Positions 23,453 to 31,749 of a stretch of DNA of 48,073 nt are shown here, piece after piece. The stretch comes from JACOND01 sp051011135. GTDB taxonomy: Bacteria > Bdellovibrionota > Bdellovibrionia > Bdellovibrionales > UBA1609. A program made the translations under genes and the position numbers. The stretch lies in contig JBPCUO010000037.1 in assembly GCA_051011135.1 (NCBI GenBank), positions 1 to 48,073 of the forward strand, in the 5' to 3' direction. The notes under the pieces are model-generated. The model ran no database searches. It had not been told where the DNA came from and saw only the letters and a list, made by a program, of their open reading frames with translations. How positions within the stretch are numbered: the first letter of the stretch is position 1; the number at the start of each line of letters is the position of its first letter.

Positions 23453-24568
23453 CTAAAGACCCACTTGTTCACGAAGATTTTTTTGTGAAATTTTAGCAAC
23501 CATCTTTTTTTCTATTTTTGAAACGCAATAAATTTTTTTGATCTTTTCATAAGGAAAAACGCTTTGATTGAATTTTTTTTGAAGATTGCAAATTGCTTTT
23601 AAATCAAAAGAAGTTGTCACTAAATTGAATTCATAAGTATTTCTTTCATTAGGAGTCGCTAATAACTCATACTGGTAAGGCAGGGAAAAAGACAAGTCTT
23701 TAAGAAGCTCAGATAATTTTTTAAAATCAACCCACTCTCCTAAAATTTTAATTTGCTCCGCCTTTCGCCCTTGAATCTTTAAATACTCTCCCTGCTTTTG
23801 ACCCACATCTTCTAACAGGAACCAACCCTCGTGATCTTTAGGATCTTTAAACATGTTTTCTTGTCTATAAAAATATCCTTTTAACAAACTAGAAGACTGG
23901 AGCCATAAACCCTCAGAATTTTCTCGAATATTGATATGAGATAAAATTTTAAGAGGGGGGTATTTTTCTTTATGATTTAAAGAACTCAATTCAGCAGTTG
24001 CCACTTGAGAACTTGCTTCCGTCAAACCATAAGATGGTAAAAGAGGCCAATTTAAACTACGAGCTTTTTGATAAAGACTTTCAGAAAGAAAATCTCCTCC
24101 CACAACAACAGCTCTTAATCTTTTTGGAGCTTTGAATTGTTTTTTTACCACATCATAAACTTGAGCGGGAACTAAAGAAGTTAAATTTATTTTCTCTTCT
24201 TCCAGTTGTTGAATCCACAAATCTGGATTCCAAGGGCGGCCTAAAACCGCGGGATTTTTCCCAACAAAACTACGAGCTAAAATAGACAGACCTCCTACAT
24301 GAAATAAAGGCAAAGACAAAAGCCACTTCTCTTTGGGTTGAATATCTAAATGCTGATGAACAGCTTGAGCAGATGCCAGTAAAGCCTCTTTAGAAAGAAT
24401 ACAAATTTTTTGATAACTAGAAGTAAAAAGATAAATCGATCCTTTAAAAAAAGGACATTGAGAGGCCAGATCTTTTAAAACAGATGCTTGAGGATGTTTT
24501 TCATTAAAATAATAATAACTTTGAGACGATTCCCAATCAATATTTTTTGAATTGATAAGCATCTTCAT
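23453..24568 (-). CDS. menE: o-Succinylbenzoate--CoA ligase, compact form with altered phosphate loop
   Basis: MenE activates o-succinylbenzoate with ATP and CoA. The 371-residue product is shorter than usual (about 450 or more), with most of the N-terminal subdomain missing. Visible motifs are SLPLFHVGGLSILARSF, the A5 motif LPSYGLTEASSQVAT, the A8 hinge LKIQGRKAEQIKILGEWVD and a C-terminal Lys in KMVAKISQKNL. The phosphate loop that normally reads TSGTTGxPKG is TSSYQKICILSK here, without the glycines. Location directly after menC, with a TAATG stop/start overlap, makes the assignment firm. How well it works as a ligase is open. Confidence 0.87.
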   Translation of the reverse strand: MKMLINSKNIDWESSQSYYYFNEKHPQASVLKDLASQCPFFKGSIYLFTSSYQKICILSKEALLASAQAVHQHLDIQPKEKWLLSLPLFHVGGLSILARSFVGKNPAVLGRPWNPDLWIQQLEEEKINLTSLVPAQVYDVVKKQFKAPKRLRAVVVGGDFLSESLYQKARSLNWPLLPSYGLTEASSQVATAELSSLNHKEKYPPLKILSHINIRENSEGLWLQSSSLLKGYFYRQENMFKDPKDHEGWFLLEDVGQKQGEYLKIQGRKAEQIKILGEWVDFKKLSELLKDLSFSLPYQYELLATPNERNTYEFNLVTTSFDLKAICNLQKKFNQSVFPYEKIKKIYCVSKIEKKMVAKISQKNLREQVGL

Positions 24569-25482
24569 TAAACCAACCTTTCCCAATCTTGATGGGAAAG
24601 CAATCTATCAAATCCAAAACCCAAGCCTTCTGGTTTTTCAAAAAAAGGATCTTTAGTTTTGTGAAAATAAAAAGGATTGTCTTCAAAAGACAAACACTTT
24701 AATCCTGAAACCTCGAAGAGTGAAGGGTATCTTAAATAAAATTGAGCCGCCCAAAACGCAGAAGCCGCTTGGCCTAAAGGATGATCAAAACTATGAGTGA
24801 ATATCACTTTTCTCCAACGAGAAGAAGCCACTCCTTGAAGGATGCTTTCTAAAGAATCTCTTGAAGGTTTTGCAATTTTTATTGGAAAAAGATTTGGGAT
24901 CCAATCCTGTGCAAAATGATCTTCCTTATTTACGGTTTGGGAATCCAAAGAGGGATCTTCTATAAAATCAATTTGTTTTTTCATAAAAGCAAGATGCTTT
25001 TTCCATACGGACCATTTTTGTCCTCCTACATCCAGCCTAAACCGCAAGTTTTTAGGAAGATCTTTAACTAATTTTTTTAATTTTTCAGCCTGCTTTTCAA
25101 TAGAAGAATCTAAAAGTTTTATTTTTATGTATTTATAATTGAGATTCGATAATGCTTTTTCCTTGTTAAAATCTTCTAGATTTTCAATCAAAAAATGACT
25201 GGGAGGAATTTGAAGTCCATAAAATAAATTTTGTTTTTTAAAACGAGCTTGAGCATCTAACCACCCATTTTTTTGAGCAATCAAAAATCTAGAACTTGGA
25301 ATTCCTTGAGCAATATTTTCTAGCTCTTGATCCAAGGAGTTTTCTCCAAAAGAAGGCCAAGGTAAAAAATCAGCATAGCCTTTGAGAGAAGAATCAAATT
25401 CAAAAGCCAGTAAAGCTCCTTGTAAGGAATAAGAATCTTTTTTTAATTGATAAGGGCTAAAATGTATTTTGGATATTTTCAT
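24568..25482 (-). CDS. menC: o-Succinylbenzoate synthase
   Basis: MenC dehydrates SHCHC to o-succinylbenzoate in menaquinone synthesis. The 304-residue protein is an enolase-superfamily member. The Lys-x-Lys motif is YIKIKLLDSS, the first metal Asp is in RLDVGGQKW and the Glu in FIEDPSLDSQ. A Lys lies in FPIKIAKPSRDS. The third metal ligand region, usually DES, is not clear (QDWIPN). Overall identity is low, as is typical for MenC, and the operon position between menA and menE supports it. It starts with ATG four bases after menA ends. Confidence 0.83.
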   Translation of the reverse strand: MKISKIHFSPYQLKKDSYSLQGALLAFEFDSSLKGYADFLPWPSFGENSLDQELENIAQGIPSSRFLIAQKNGWLDAQARFKKQNLFYGLQIPPSHFLIENLEDFNKEKALSNLNYKYIKIKLLDSSIEKQAEKLKKLVKDLPKNLRFRLDVGGQKWSVWKKHLAFMKKQIDFIEDPSLDSQTVNKEDHFAQDWIPNLFPIKIAKPSRDSLESILQGVASSRWRKVIFTHSFDHPLGQAASAFWAAQFYLRYPSLFEVSGLKCLSFEDNPFYFHKTKDPFFEKPEGLGFGFDRLLSHQDWERLV

Positions 25483-25486
25483 TCTA

Positions 25487-26365
25487 TTAAAAAAGAACTC
25501 CTAATATCCAAGAGGTTCCAAATAAAACATAAAGTAAGGATGTTAAAAACAAATATAAATTGTATTTTTTAGAAGGAGGAGTATTACAAACAAAATAAAT
25601 TAAAAAACAAGATGGTATAATCATGAAAAAAGAAAAAGCCCCACCTTTAATGTTAAGATCTAACCAATAAAAACATAATAGATAAATAAAACATTGAATA
25701 ATAGCAAAAGTGAGGAGCCCGATAGATCTTCCATAAGTGGTAATAATATTTTTTCGAGCGGATAAAAGATCTTCCTTTTCGTCTCTTAAATAATTAACTA
25801 AAAGAATCGAAAGAGCCCACAAGCCCGATTGAACTCCTAAATACATAAGGGAATAATCAAGGGTTAAAGTTTGAAGATAATAAGTACCCCCGACAGCTAG
25901 GATTCCAAAAAAGAAAAACACCGATAATTCTGCCAAGCCTTTTTTAATAAGAGAAAAAGAGTATCCTGTATAAAAATAAGAAGCTAATAAGGCCAGTGTA
26001 CCTAATAAAAGAATCGCCCATCCTCCCCGATCAATAAGAACTAAAGCGGCTAAAACAGAAAGACCTGCACATAAAAATCCAAAACCAAAAACCATGTTTA
26101 TAGACAGTGTTCCTGATTGAACTAAACGAATAGGACCTTGGCGCTCTAAAGTATCTGTGCCAAATTTAAAATCTAAAGCATCATTAAAAAAATTAACGGA
26201 CATTTGTAAAAACATTCCTGATGCCAATGTCCAACAAAAAATATCTAAATGAAAAATGTTTGTTTTATAAAAAGCCCAAGTTGTTGCCATGCAAATAGGC
26301 ATAATAATACAAGGTAAGGTTTTAAACCGAGCTCCTCGAACAAAAGCTAATAAATAGTACAGCAT
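25487..26365 (-). CDS. menA: 1,4-Dihydroxy-2-naphthoate polyprenyltransferase
   Basis: MenA attaches the prenyl chain to DHNA in the inner membrane. The 292-residue protein is a UbiA-family enzyme with about eight or nine hydrophobic helices. The first Asp-rich motif is NFFNDALDFKFGTD near residues 58 to 71, followed by RQGPIRLVQSG, a MenA-type sequence. The second motif is NYLRDEKEDLLSARKN. It abuts menB (its ATG at 26365 follows directly on the menB stop). Substrate assignment to DHNA rests on the operon. Confidence 0.92.
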   Translation of the reverse strand: MLYYLLAFVRGARFKTLPCIIMPICMATTWAFYKTNIFHLDIFCWTLASGMFLQMSVNFFNDALDFKFGTDTLERQGPIRLVQSGTLSINMVFGFGFLCAGLSVLAALVLIDRGGWAILLLGTLALLASYFYTGYSFSLIKKGLAELSVFFFFGILAVGGTYYLQTLTLDYSLMYLGVQSGLWALSILLVNYLRDEKEDLLSARKNIITTYGRSIGLLTFAIIQCFIYLLCFYWLDLNIKGGAFSFFMIIPSCFLIYFVCNTPPSKKYNLYLFLTSLLYVLFGTSWILGVLF

Positions 26366-27187
26366 TTAAGGGTAACGAGGGAATTTAGAAAAATCAGGAG
26401 CTCGCTTTTCTAAAAAAGCTTTTTTTCCTTCATTCGCTTCTTCCGTTAAATAATAAAGAAGAGTCATATTTCCGGCAAAATCTAAGAGACCCATTTGGCC
26501 ATCACAATCTGCGTTTAAAGCATACTTTAAACAACGAAGAGCCATAGGGGAATGTTGTAAAATTTCACGACACCATTTTAAAGTTTCTTTCTCTAAATCT
26601 TTGAGAGGTACAACAGCATTCACTAATCCCATCTCTAAAGCTTCTTGAGCAGAATATTGTCTACAAAGAAACCAAATCTCTCGAGCTTTTTTTTGACCTA
26701 CAATACGAGATAAATACGCGCTCCCTAAACCTCCATCAAAAGATCCTACTTTAGGACCTGTTTGTCCAAAGCGTGCCTGATCTGCTGCGAGACTTATATC
26801 ACAAACAACATGTAAAATATGACCTCCGCCTATAGCATAACCTGCTACACTTGCAACAACGGGTTTAGGTAAAGATCGAATTTGTTTTTGAACATCTAAA
26901 ATATTTAAACGAGGAACTCCGCCTTGATCCACATAACCGCCAACGCCTCTTACTTTCTGATCTCCACCAGAACAAAAAGCCTGCTCTCCTTTTCCTCTTA
27001 AAATCACAACACCTATTGAAGAATCTTCTCTGCATAAATCAAAAGCTTCTTTGAGTTCTTGAACTGTTAAAGGACGAAAAGCATTTCGTACTTCAGGGCG
27101 ATTGATAGTGATACGACCCACTCCATCTTTGGTTTTTTCAAATTGAATATCTTTAAATTTTTTAATTGTTGTCCAGGTATCACTCAT
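26366..27187 (-). CDS. menB: 1,4-Dihydroxy-2-naphthoyl-CoA synthase
   Basis: MenB closes the naphthoquinone ring from o-succinylbenzoyl-CoA. The 273-residue crotonase-fold enzyme shows ITINRPEVRNAFRPLTV, the oxyanion segment FCSGGDQKVRG, AGYAIGGGHILHVVCDISLA and GQTGPKVGSFDGGLGSAYL. The last is highly specific for MenB. The C-terminal EEANEGKKAFLEKRAPDF also matches. The ATG at 27187 is chosen; a TTG three codons upstream is possible. Its start overlaps the stop of a small upstream ORF. Genes menD, menF and menH are not in the window. Confidence 0.96.
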   Translation of the reverse strand: MSDTWTTIKKFKDIQFEKTKDGVGRITINRPEVRNAFRPLTVQELKEAFDLCREDSSIGVVILRGKGEQAFCSGGDQKVRGVGGYVDQGGVPRLNILDVQKQIRSLPKPVVASVAGYAIGGGHILHVVCDISLAADQARFGQTGPKVGSFDGGLGSAYLSRIVGQKKAREIWFLCRQYSAQEALEMGLVNAVVPLKDLEKETLKWCREILQHSPMALRCLKYALNADCDGQMGLLDFAGNMTLLYYLTEEANEGKKAFLEKRAPDFSKFPRYP

Positions 27188-27329
27188 CTTCTGCAACCAT
27201 CTCTTCCTGATTTTCTAATAAAGATATTGTAGGAACTTCAGGTGGGAAAAAAAATTTTTTAATACATTCGCTTTCCTCAAAGAGGATTTCCAATTCTTCA
27301 CTACTTAATTTAGAAATAGGTAACTTCAA
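27180..27329 (-). CDS. Small acidic ORF between rsmE and menB
   Basis: Forty-nine codons run from a TTG at 27329 to TGA at 27180. AAAGG lies 8 bases before the TTG. The stop overlaps the first bases of menB (ATGAGTGA), as in coupled operons, and the gene begins shortly after the rsmE stop. The product is acidic, begins KLPISKLSSEELEILFEES, has FFFPPEVPTIS in the middle and ends in EDE. No family is recognised. It fills the only gap between rsmE and menB. It could be a real small protein or a leader that couples menB translation. Confidence 0.5.
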   Translation of the reverse strand: MKLPISKLSSEELEILFEESECIKKFFFPPEVPTISLLENQEEMVAEDE

Positions 27330-27340
27330 TTTTAAAACCT

Positions 27341-28084
27341 TTAACTATGATAATGATACTTTAAAATACTTAAACCTACCAAGCAAGCAGTTTCAACTCT
27401 TAATATTTGGCTTCCTAAACCAACAAGAAAAGCTCCCTCTTGAGAGAGGCCTTGAGCTTCTTTTAAAGTAAAGCCACCTTCGCTTCCTACGAATAACCAA
27501 ATATCTGTTGGAGGGGCTTGTTTATCTAGAGAAGTGAGTTGCTCTTTTATGTTTTTAGAAGAACTCTCTCCTCCCTCATAAGCCACCAAAACACGATGAT
27601 CTTTTGGAATATTTACATCTTCTAACAACTTGATAGGATGCAGTTTTAATGCCTCTGTTCGTCCACTCACTGCCAGAGAATTTTCTACAATCTTTTCCAA
27701 CCTTGTTTGACGAGCCGAAGACCATTTTGAAGCGGCTTTAATGAAGCTTAATTCAGAAATAAAAGGATGGAATTCTTTAACACCTAACTCTACTGCTTTT
27801 TCAACAATAGAATCTAATTTTGAAAATCTAGGTATAGAAAGAGCCAGATGAAGATAAGGTTTGGGAAGTGGAGGGACCTCATAAGCTTTTACAATTTTAG
27901 CAACTGCTCGTGATGAACTCACTTCCTCTAAAGTCACTTTATACTTTTGAACTCCCTGAGCAAAAACTTCAAAAGATTCACCTCGTCGGATTTGAGAGAC
28001 TCGACAGATATGATGAAAGAGCATATCCTTTAAAAGAATTTGATCTCCTTGAAAACAGGAACGATCAACCCAAAAGCGTCTCAT
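27341..28084 (-). CDS. rsmE: 16S rRNA m3U1498 methyltransferase
   Basis: RsmE methylates U1498 of 16S rRNA. The 247-residue protein has the N-terminal PUA-like part (HHICRVSQIRRGESFEVF) and the SPOUT knot: LALSIPRFSKLDSIVEKAVELGV, then WLFVGSEGGFTLKEAQ and LGSQILRVETACLVGLSIL. The GSEGGF and LGxxILRxETA motifs are diagnostic. It leads the rsmE, small ORF, menB-A-C-E string, with csrA 44 bases upstream on the same strand. Confidence 0.95.
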   Translation of the reverse strand: MRRFWVDRSCFQGDQILLKDMLFHHICRVSQIRRGESFEVFAQGVQKYKVTLEEVSSSRAVAKIVKAYEVPPLPKPYLHLALSIPRFSKLDSIVEKAVELGVKEFHPFISELSFIKAASKWSSARQTRLEKIVENSLAVSGRTEALKLHPIKLLEDVNIPKDHRVLVAYEGGESSSKNIKEQLTSLDKQAPPTDIWLFVGSEGGFTLKEAQGLSQEGAFLVGLGSQILRVETACLVGLSILKYHYHS

Positions 28085-28128
28085 AAATATTTTTTAAACC
28101 AAATAAGTAATGACTTCTAAGAAATCAA

Positions 28129-28329
28129 TTATAAAGTTTTTTGTGAGTTATTTAAAATAAAAGGTTCTTTAGAATTTAAAGGATTCATTAGCTCACCCCG
28201 TTGAACTTTTTTATGTTTGGGGGCCTCAACACCTATTCTAACTTGTCGACCTCTAATTTGAACGATTTGAATAGTGATATCACCATCTATCGTAATAGTT
28301 TCACCAGCTTTTCGCGTCAAAACTAACAT
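28129..28329 (-). CDS. csrA: Carbon storage regulator CsrA
   Basis: CsrA binds GGA motifs in mRNA leaders and changes translation. The 66-residue protein begins MLVLTRKAGETITIDGDI and continues IQIVQIRGRQVRIGVEAPKH with the RNA-binding Arg in the expected place. The ATG at 28329 is preceded by AAGGAGG. An ORF extending to 28353 is rejected because it reads through that ribosome binding site. Length is slightly above the E. coli protein because of a non-conserved tail. No flagellar gene or small antagonist RNA was found nearby. Confidence 0.96.
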   Translation of the reverse strand: MLVLTRKAGETITIDGDITIQIVQIRGRQVRIGVEAPKHKKVQRGELMNPLNSKEPFILNNSQKTL

Positions 28330-28517
28330 TGTAAAACCTCCTTTTAAGGACAATATTAGAGAAAAACTACCGTGGGATTATTTTGGACATCTCAAGGCAG
28401 AAGATCAACCTAAACATCTAAAGAAAACATGTCAACCTTTCAATCAGAAAAAAAATTTTGAAAATAAATTCTTAAAAATCCTTATAAAAAAAGCCTTTCA
28501 TTCTTTTCCTTTTTTAC

Positions 28518-28523
28518 TATACT
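28518..28523 (+). promoter_or_regulatory. -10 element TATACT for the lytic transglycosylase, leaderless position
   Basis: TATACT ends six bases before the ATG at 28530, so transcription is expected to begin at or next to the start codon. The -35 region (CTTTCA, 17 bases upstream) is weak. No ribosome binding site precedes the ATG. Confidence 0.4.
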
Positions 28524-28529
28524 TTCACT

Positions 28530-29408
28530 ATGAGGATTTTATTATTTTTCTTTTGTCTAAATTTTAGCTCCTTTTTTTCTCCACTTCTTCAGGCGGAATA
28601 TCAAAAAAATGTGTCACAGACTGTAAAAGCTTTTCCCATTGTTTATAATGAAGAGGTTTATCGATGGATCTATTTATTTGTTCAAAGTAAAAATCCAAAT
28701 TATATCCAAACTTGGCTCAAACGCTCTTATCGCTACTTTCCTTTTATGAAAAATGCTTTTAAAGAAAAGAACTTACCGGAAGATCTGGTGCATATGACAC
28801 TGATAGAAAGCAGCCTTTCTTCTAAAGCAGTGAGTTCAGCACAAGCCGTAGGGTATTGGCAGTTTATCAGACCCACAGCCCTGCAATTTGGCTTGCGTAT
28901 TAATCCTTGGCTCGATGAAAGAAAAGACTTCGAAAAAAGCACTTTAGCCGCTAGCCAATATCTCTCTCAACTTTATATTAAATTTGATGATTGGCTTTTA
29001 AGTATGGCTGCTTACAACATGGGAGAAACTCGTCTTACTCAATTTATTACAAAATACAAAACAAAAAATTTCTGGCGCTTATCTAGGAAGCATGATTTCC
29101 CTAGGGAAACTGCTTTGTTTGTTCCTAAAGTTCTGGCTGCTTCTTTGATTATGAAAAATCCCGAACGGTATGGATACAATCAATTTTCTGTTTTAGCTCC
29201 TTATAGGTATGATGTCTTTTACGCTCCGGGAGGAGTGAATTTAAAAAAACTTTGTCGTGAAATGAAATTATCTTGGTCTGAATTTAAAATACTGAATCCT
29301 GAACTTAAAAAAGGAGTTATACCCAAAACCGCTTATCATCATCGTATTAGAGTTCCTAAAGGAAGTGGCTTTAAATTTTCACAATGGCTTAAAAAACAAA
29401 AATTATAA
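28530..29408 (+). CDS. mltD: Membrane-bound lytic murein transglycosylase, MltD-like
   Basis: This 292-residue periplasmic enzyme cleaves peptidoglycan glycans. A signal peptide (about 1 to 22, ending SPLLQA) precedes an SLT domain. The catalytic Glu lies in VHMTLIESSLSSKAVSSAQA, followed by VGYWQFIRPTALQFGL and MAAYNMGETRLTQFI. After it comes a single LysM-like segment (LCREMKLSWSEFKILNPEL) that could bind glycan. MltD proteins usually have two or more LysM units, so this is a short form. No lipobox is seen. Confidence 0.85.
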   Translation: MRILLFFFCLNFSSFFSPLLQAEYQKNVSQTVKAFPIVYNEEVYRWIYLFVQSKNPNYIQTWLKRSYRYFPFMKNAFKEKNLPEDLVHMTLIESSLSSKAVSSAQAVGYWQFIRPTALQFGLRINPWLDERKDFEKSTLAASQYLSQLYIKFDDWLLSMAAYNMGETRLTQFITKYKTKNFWRLSRKHDFPRETALFVPKVLAASLIMKNPERYGYNQFSVLAPYRYDVFYAPGGVNLKKLCREMKLSWSEFKILNPELKKGVIPKTAYHHRIRVPKGSGFKFSQWLKKQKL

Positions 29409-29463
29409 ATTTTTGTTTATTTCCCAGATTTTTTCTTATAAAAAAATAAGAGGAGTTTTATAA

Positions 29464-31110
29464 ATGTCTTATGAAGTATTAGCTCGTAAATGGAGACCTC
29501 AAAATTTATCTGAATTGATTGGACAAAATTCTGTTCAAACAACTTTGTTCAATTCTTTAAAGCAAGATCGTCTCTATCCTGTTCTTTTGTTCACAGGACC
29601 TAGAGGAACTGGAAAAACTTCAACCGCTCGAATTTTATCTAAAATTTTACGCTGCCCAAAAAAAACCAACGAGAAATCTTGTAATCAATGTCAAGAATGC
29701 CTCCTTATTCAAGAAGGTAAAAGTTTAGATGTTATAGAAATTGATGGAGCTAGCAATAATGGAGTCGATGCTATTAGAGAGTTAAGAGATACCATTCATT
29801 ATATGCCCGCTAAAGGCTCCCTAAAGATTTATATTATTGATGAAGTTCATATGTTATCTAATAGCGCCTTTAATGCGCTTTTAAAAACTTTAGAAGAGCC
29901 TCCAAAACATATTGTATTTATTATGGCCACAACGGAATCTCATAAAATTCCACAAACCGTTTTATCTCGCTGTCAAAGATTAGATTTTCATCTTATCCCG
30001 CCTTTACTGATTAAAGAAAATCTGGAAAAAATCTGTCAAACAAGTAAGCTACCTTTAAAAGAAGAATCATTATGGCTGATTGCTAAACAAGCCGAAGGAT
30101 CTTTAAGAGATGCTCAAAGTCTTCTGGATCAAATGATTACTTTTTGTGGTCAAGATATCACCACAAAAAAAATTACAGAACTCCTAGGTTTAACAGATCC
30201 TGCAATTATTTTTAAATGTTTAGCATCTATTGTAAAAAGAGATGAGCAACAAATGTTAGAAGTTTTAAAAGATCTCCATTACAAAGGCAATGAACCTAAA
30301 TTTGTTTTACAAAACCTTCTGGAGGGATTGAGAAATCTTTTAATCTTAAAAATAAATCCTGATAACGAGCCTCCTTTGATTCAATCTTCCAAAGAAGAGA
30401 TTCAATCTTTAAAAAAGATAGCTGAGAATTCTTCTTATGAAGATCTCCATTTTTTATTTGATATGCTTTTAAAAGGAGAACAAGAAATGCTTCGCTCCTT
30501 TGCCGGTCGAATGGTTTTAGAAGTTTTACTTTTAAGATTTTGCCAAGCTCCAAGACTCGAATCGATTATCCCTCTTTCTCCCCTGATGGAATCAAACAAA
30601 ACACCCTCCTCTTCAGAGAAGTTAAAAAAAAACTCTAAAAACAACTTAAGCTCCTTGGTTAAAGACGCCCCTACTCAAAAAGCCCCTATCAAAACAAATC
30701 TCGAGAATCAAACTTTTCAAAATATTAAATTCTTAGAGTTTTTAAAAAAAGAAGATCACGGTGTTGCTTCTCTTTTTGAGCATCTCTTTTTTAAAGCCAT
30801 TGAAAAAAATACTTATACTTATTTAATACCTAAATCTTTTTCTTATATGAAAAATAAATTAACAGCAGCTAAAACTCATGAATTTTTAGAGCTAAAACTT
30901 CAGGAATTTCTTAAAACTTCTGAAAAAATCAAGATCGATTTTGAAGAATCCACTCACTTAAAAACAAATCTCAAAATAGAAAAAAAAGAAAAGGACCAAG
31001 AAACTCTTTTACAAGAAGTGGAAGAAGATCCTTTTATTAATCAGGTGATGGAAGTGTTTCAAGGAAATATAAAATCTGTTAGTAAAGAACCCCCTTCTGA
31101 CACTCATTAA
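29464..31110 (+). CDS. dnaX: DNA polymerase III subunits gamma and tau
   Basis: DnaX is the clamp-loader motor. The 548-residue protein shows YEVLARKWRPQNLSELIGQ, Walker A FTGPRGTGKTSTARILSK, four zinc Cys (CPKK, CNQC, C), IDGASNNGVDAIRELRD, Walker B IIDEVHML and sensor 1 MATTESHKIP. The C-terminal tau part is Lys-rich and unconserved. AGGAG precedes the ATG. In most bacteria ybaB lies between dnaX and recR. Here recR follows after 39 bases without it. Confidence 0.96.
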   Translation: MSYEVLARKWRPQNLSELIGQNSVQTTLFNSLKQDRLYPVLLFTGPRGTGKTSTARILSKILRCPKKTNEKSCNQCQECLLIQEGKSLDVIEIDGASNNGVDAIRELRDTIHYMPAKGSLKIYIIDEVHMLSNSAFNALLKTLEEPPKHIVFIMATTESHKIPQTVLSRCQRLDFHLIPPLLIKENLEKICQTSKLPLKEESLWLIAKQAEGSLRDAQSLLDQMITFCGQDITTKKITELLGLTDPAIIFKCLASIVKRDEQQMLEVLKDLHYKGNEPKFVLQNLLEGLRNLLILKINPDNEPPLIQSSKEEIQSLKKIAENSSYEDLHFLFDMLLKGEQEMLRSFAGRMVLEVLLLRFCQAPRLESIIPLSPLMESNKTPSSSEKLKKNSKNNLSSLVKDAPTQKAPIKTNLENQTFQNIKFLEFLKKEDHGVASLFEHLFFKAIEKNTYTYLIPKSFSYMKNKLTAAKTHEFLELKLQEFLKTSEKIKIDFEESTHLKTNLKIEKKEKDQETLLQEVEEDPFINQVMEVFQGNIKSVSKEPPSDTH

Positions 31111-31114
31111 AAAT

Positions 31115-31143
31115 TTGACAAATAAGCCCTGACCTTTCAATAT
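31115..31143 (+). promoter_or_regulatory. Candidate promoter for recR, leaderless position
   Basis: A perfect TTGACA (31115 to 31120) is followed after 17 bases by CAATAT (31138 to 31143), or AATATA one base later. Transcription would begin close to the GTG at 31150. No Shine-Dalgarno sequence is visible there. Confidence 0.4.
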
Positions 31144-31149
31144 AAAAAA

Positions 31150-31749
31150 GTGAAATCTATACCTACTTTAAAATCTCTTTTATTTGAATTGCAAAAGCTT
31201 CCTGGCATTGGCCCAAGAAGTGCGCAAAGATTAGCTCAACATCTTTTAAGAACTCCTGAAAATGATATCAAAACACTTTCTAAATCTCTGATAGATTTAA
31301 AAAACAATATTAAAAAATGTGTCGAGTGTTTTAATTTTACAGAAGGAGATCCTGTCTGTTCTATCTGTAACGACCCTCATAGAGATTCAAAATCCTTATG
31401 TGTTGTCGAACAAGCCTTTGATGTTTTTCGTATAGAAAATTGCGGATCTTTTAAAGGAAAATATCATGTCCTCCATGGCTCTATCTCTCCTTTAAACCAT
31501 GTTCATCCTAAAAACCTGACTCTTTTGGAATTGGCGAATCGTATTAAAAAAGGTGTTGTCGAAGAACTTATCTTGGCCATTGATTCAGATCTTGAAGGAG
31601 ATACAACTGCTTTGTATATTGCAAAAATGGTAGATGGATCTTCTTTAAAAATTTCTCGTCTGGCAAGTGGAATTCCTTTTGGTAGTGATTTAGAATATGT
31701 TGATGATAAAACTTTAAGCCAAGCTATAGAAAATCGTAGTTACTTTTAA
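31150..31749 (+). CDS. recR: Recombination protein RecR
   Basis: RecR works with RecO and RecF to load RecA at gaps. The 199-residue protein has the helix-hairpin-helix LQKLPGIGPRSAQRLAQHLL, a four-Cys zinc finger (CVEC and CSIC), and a TOPRIM domain with LCVVEQAFDVFRIE, LAIDSDLEGDTTALYIAK and SRLASGIPFGSDLEYVDD. The start is GTG. The stop and the start of the next gene overlap as TAATG. Length is normal. Confidence 0.95.
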   Translation: MKSIPTLKSLLFELQKLPGIGPRSAQRLAQHLLRTPENDIKTLSKSLIDLKNNIKKCVECFNFTEGDPVCSICNDPHRDSKSLCVVEQAFDVFRIENCGSFKGKYHVLHGSISPLNHVHPKNLTLLELANRIKKGVVEELILAIDSDLEGDTTALYIAKMVDGSSLKISRLASGIPFGSDLEYVDDKTLSQAIENRSYF

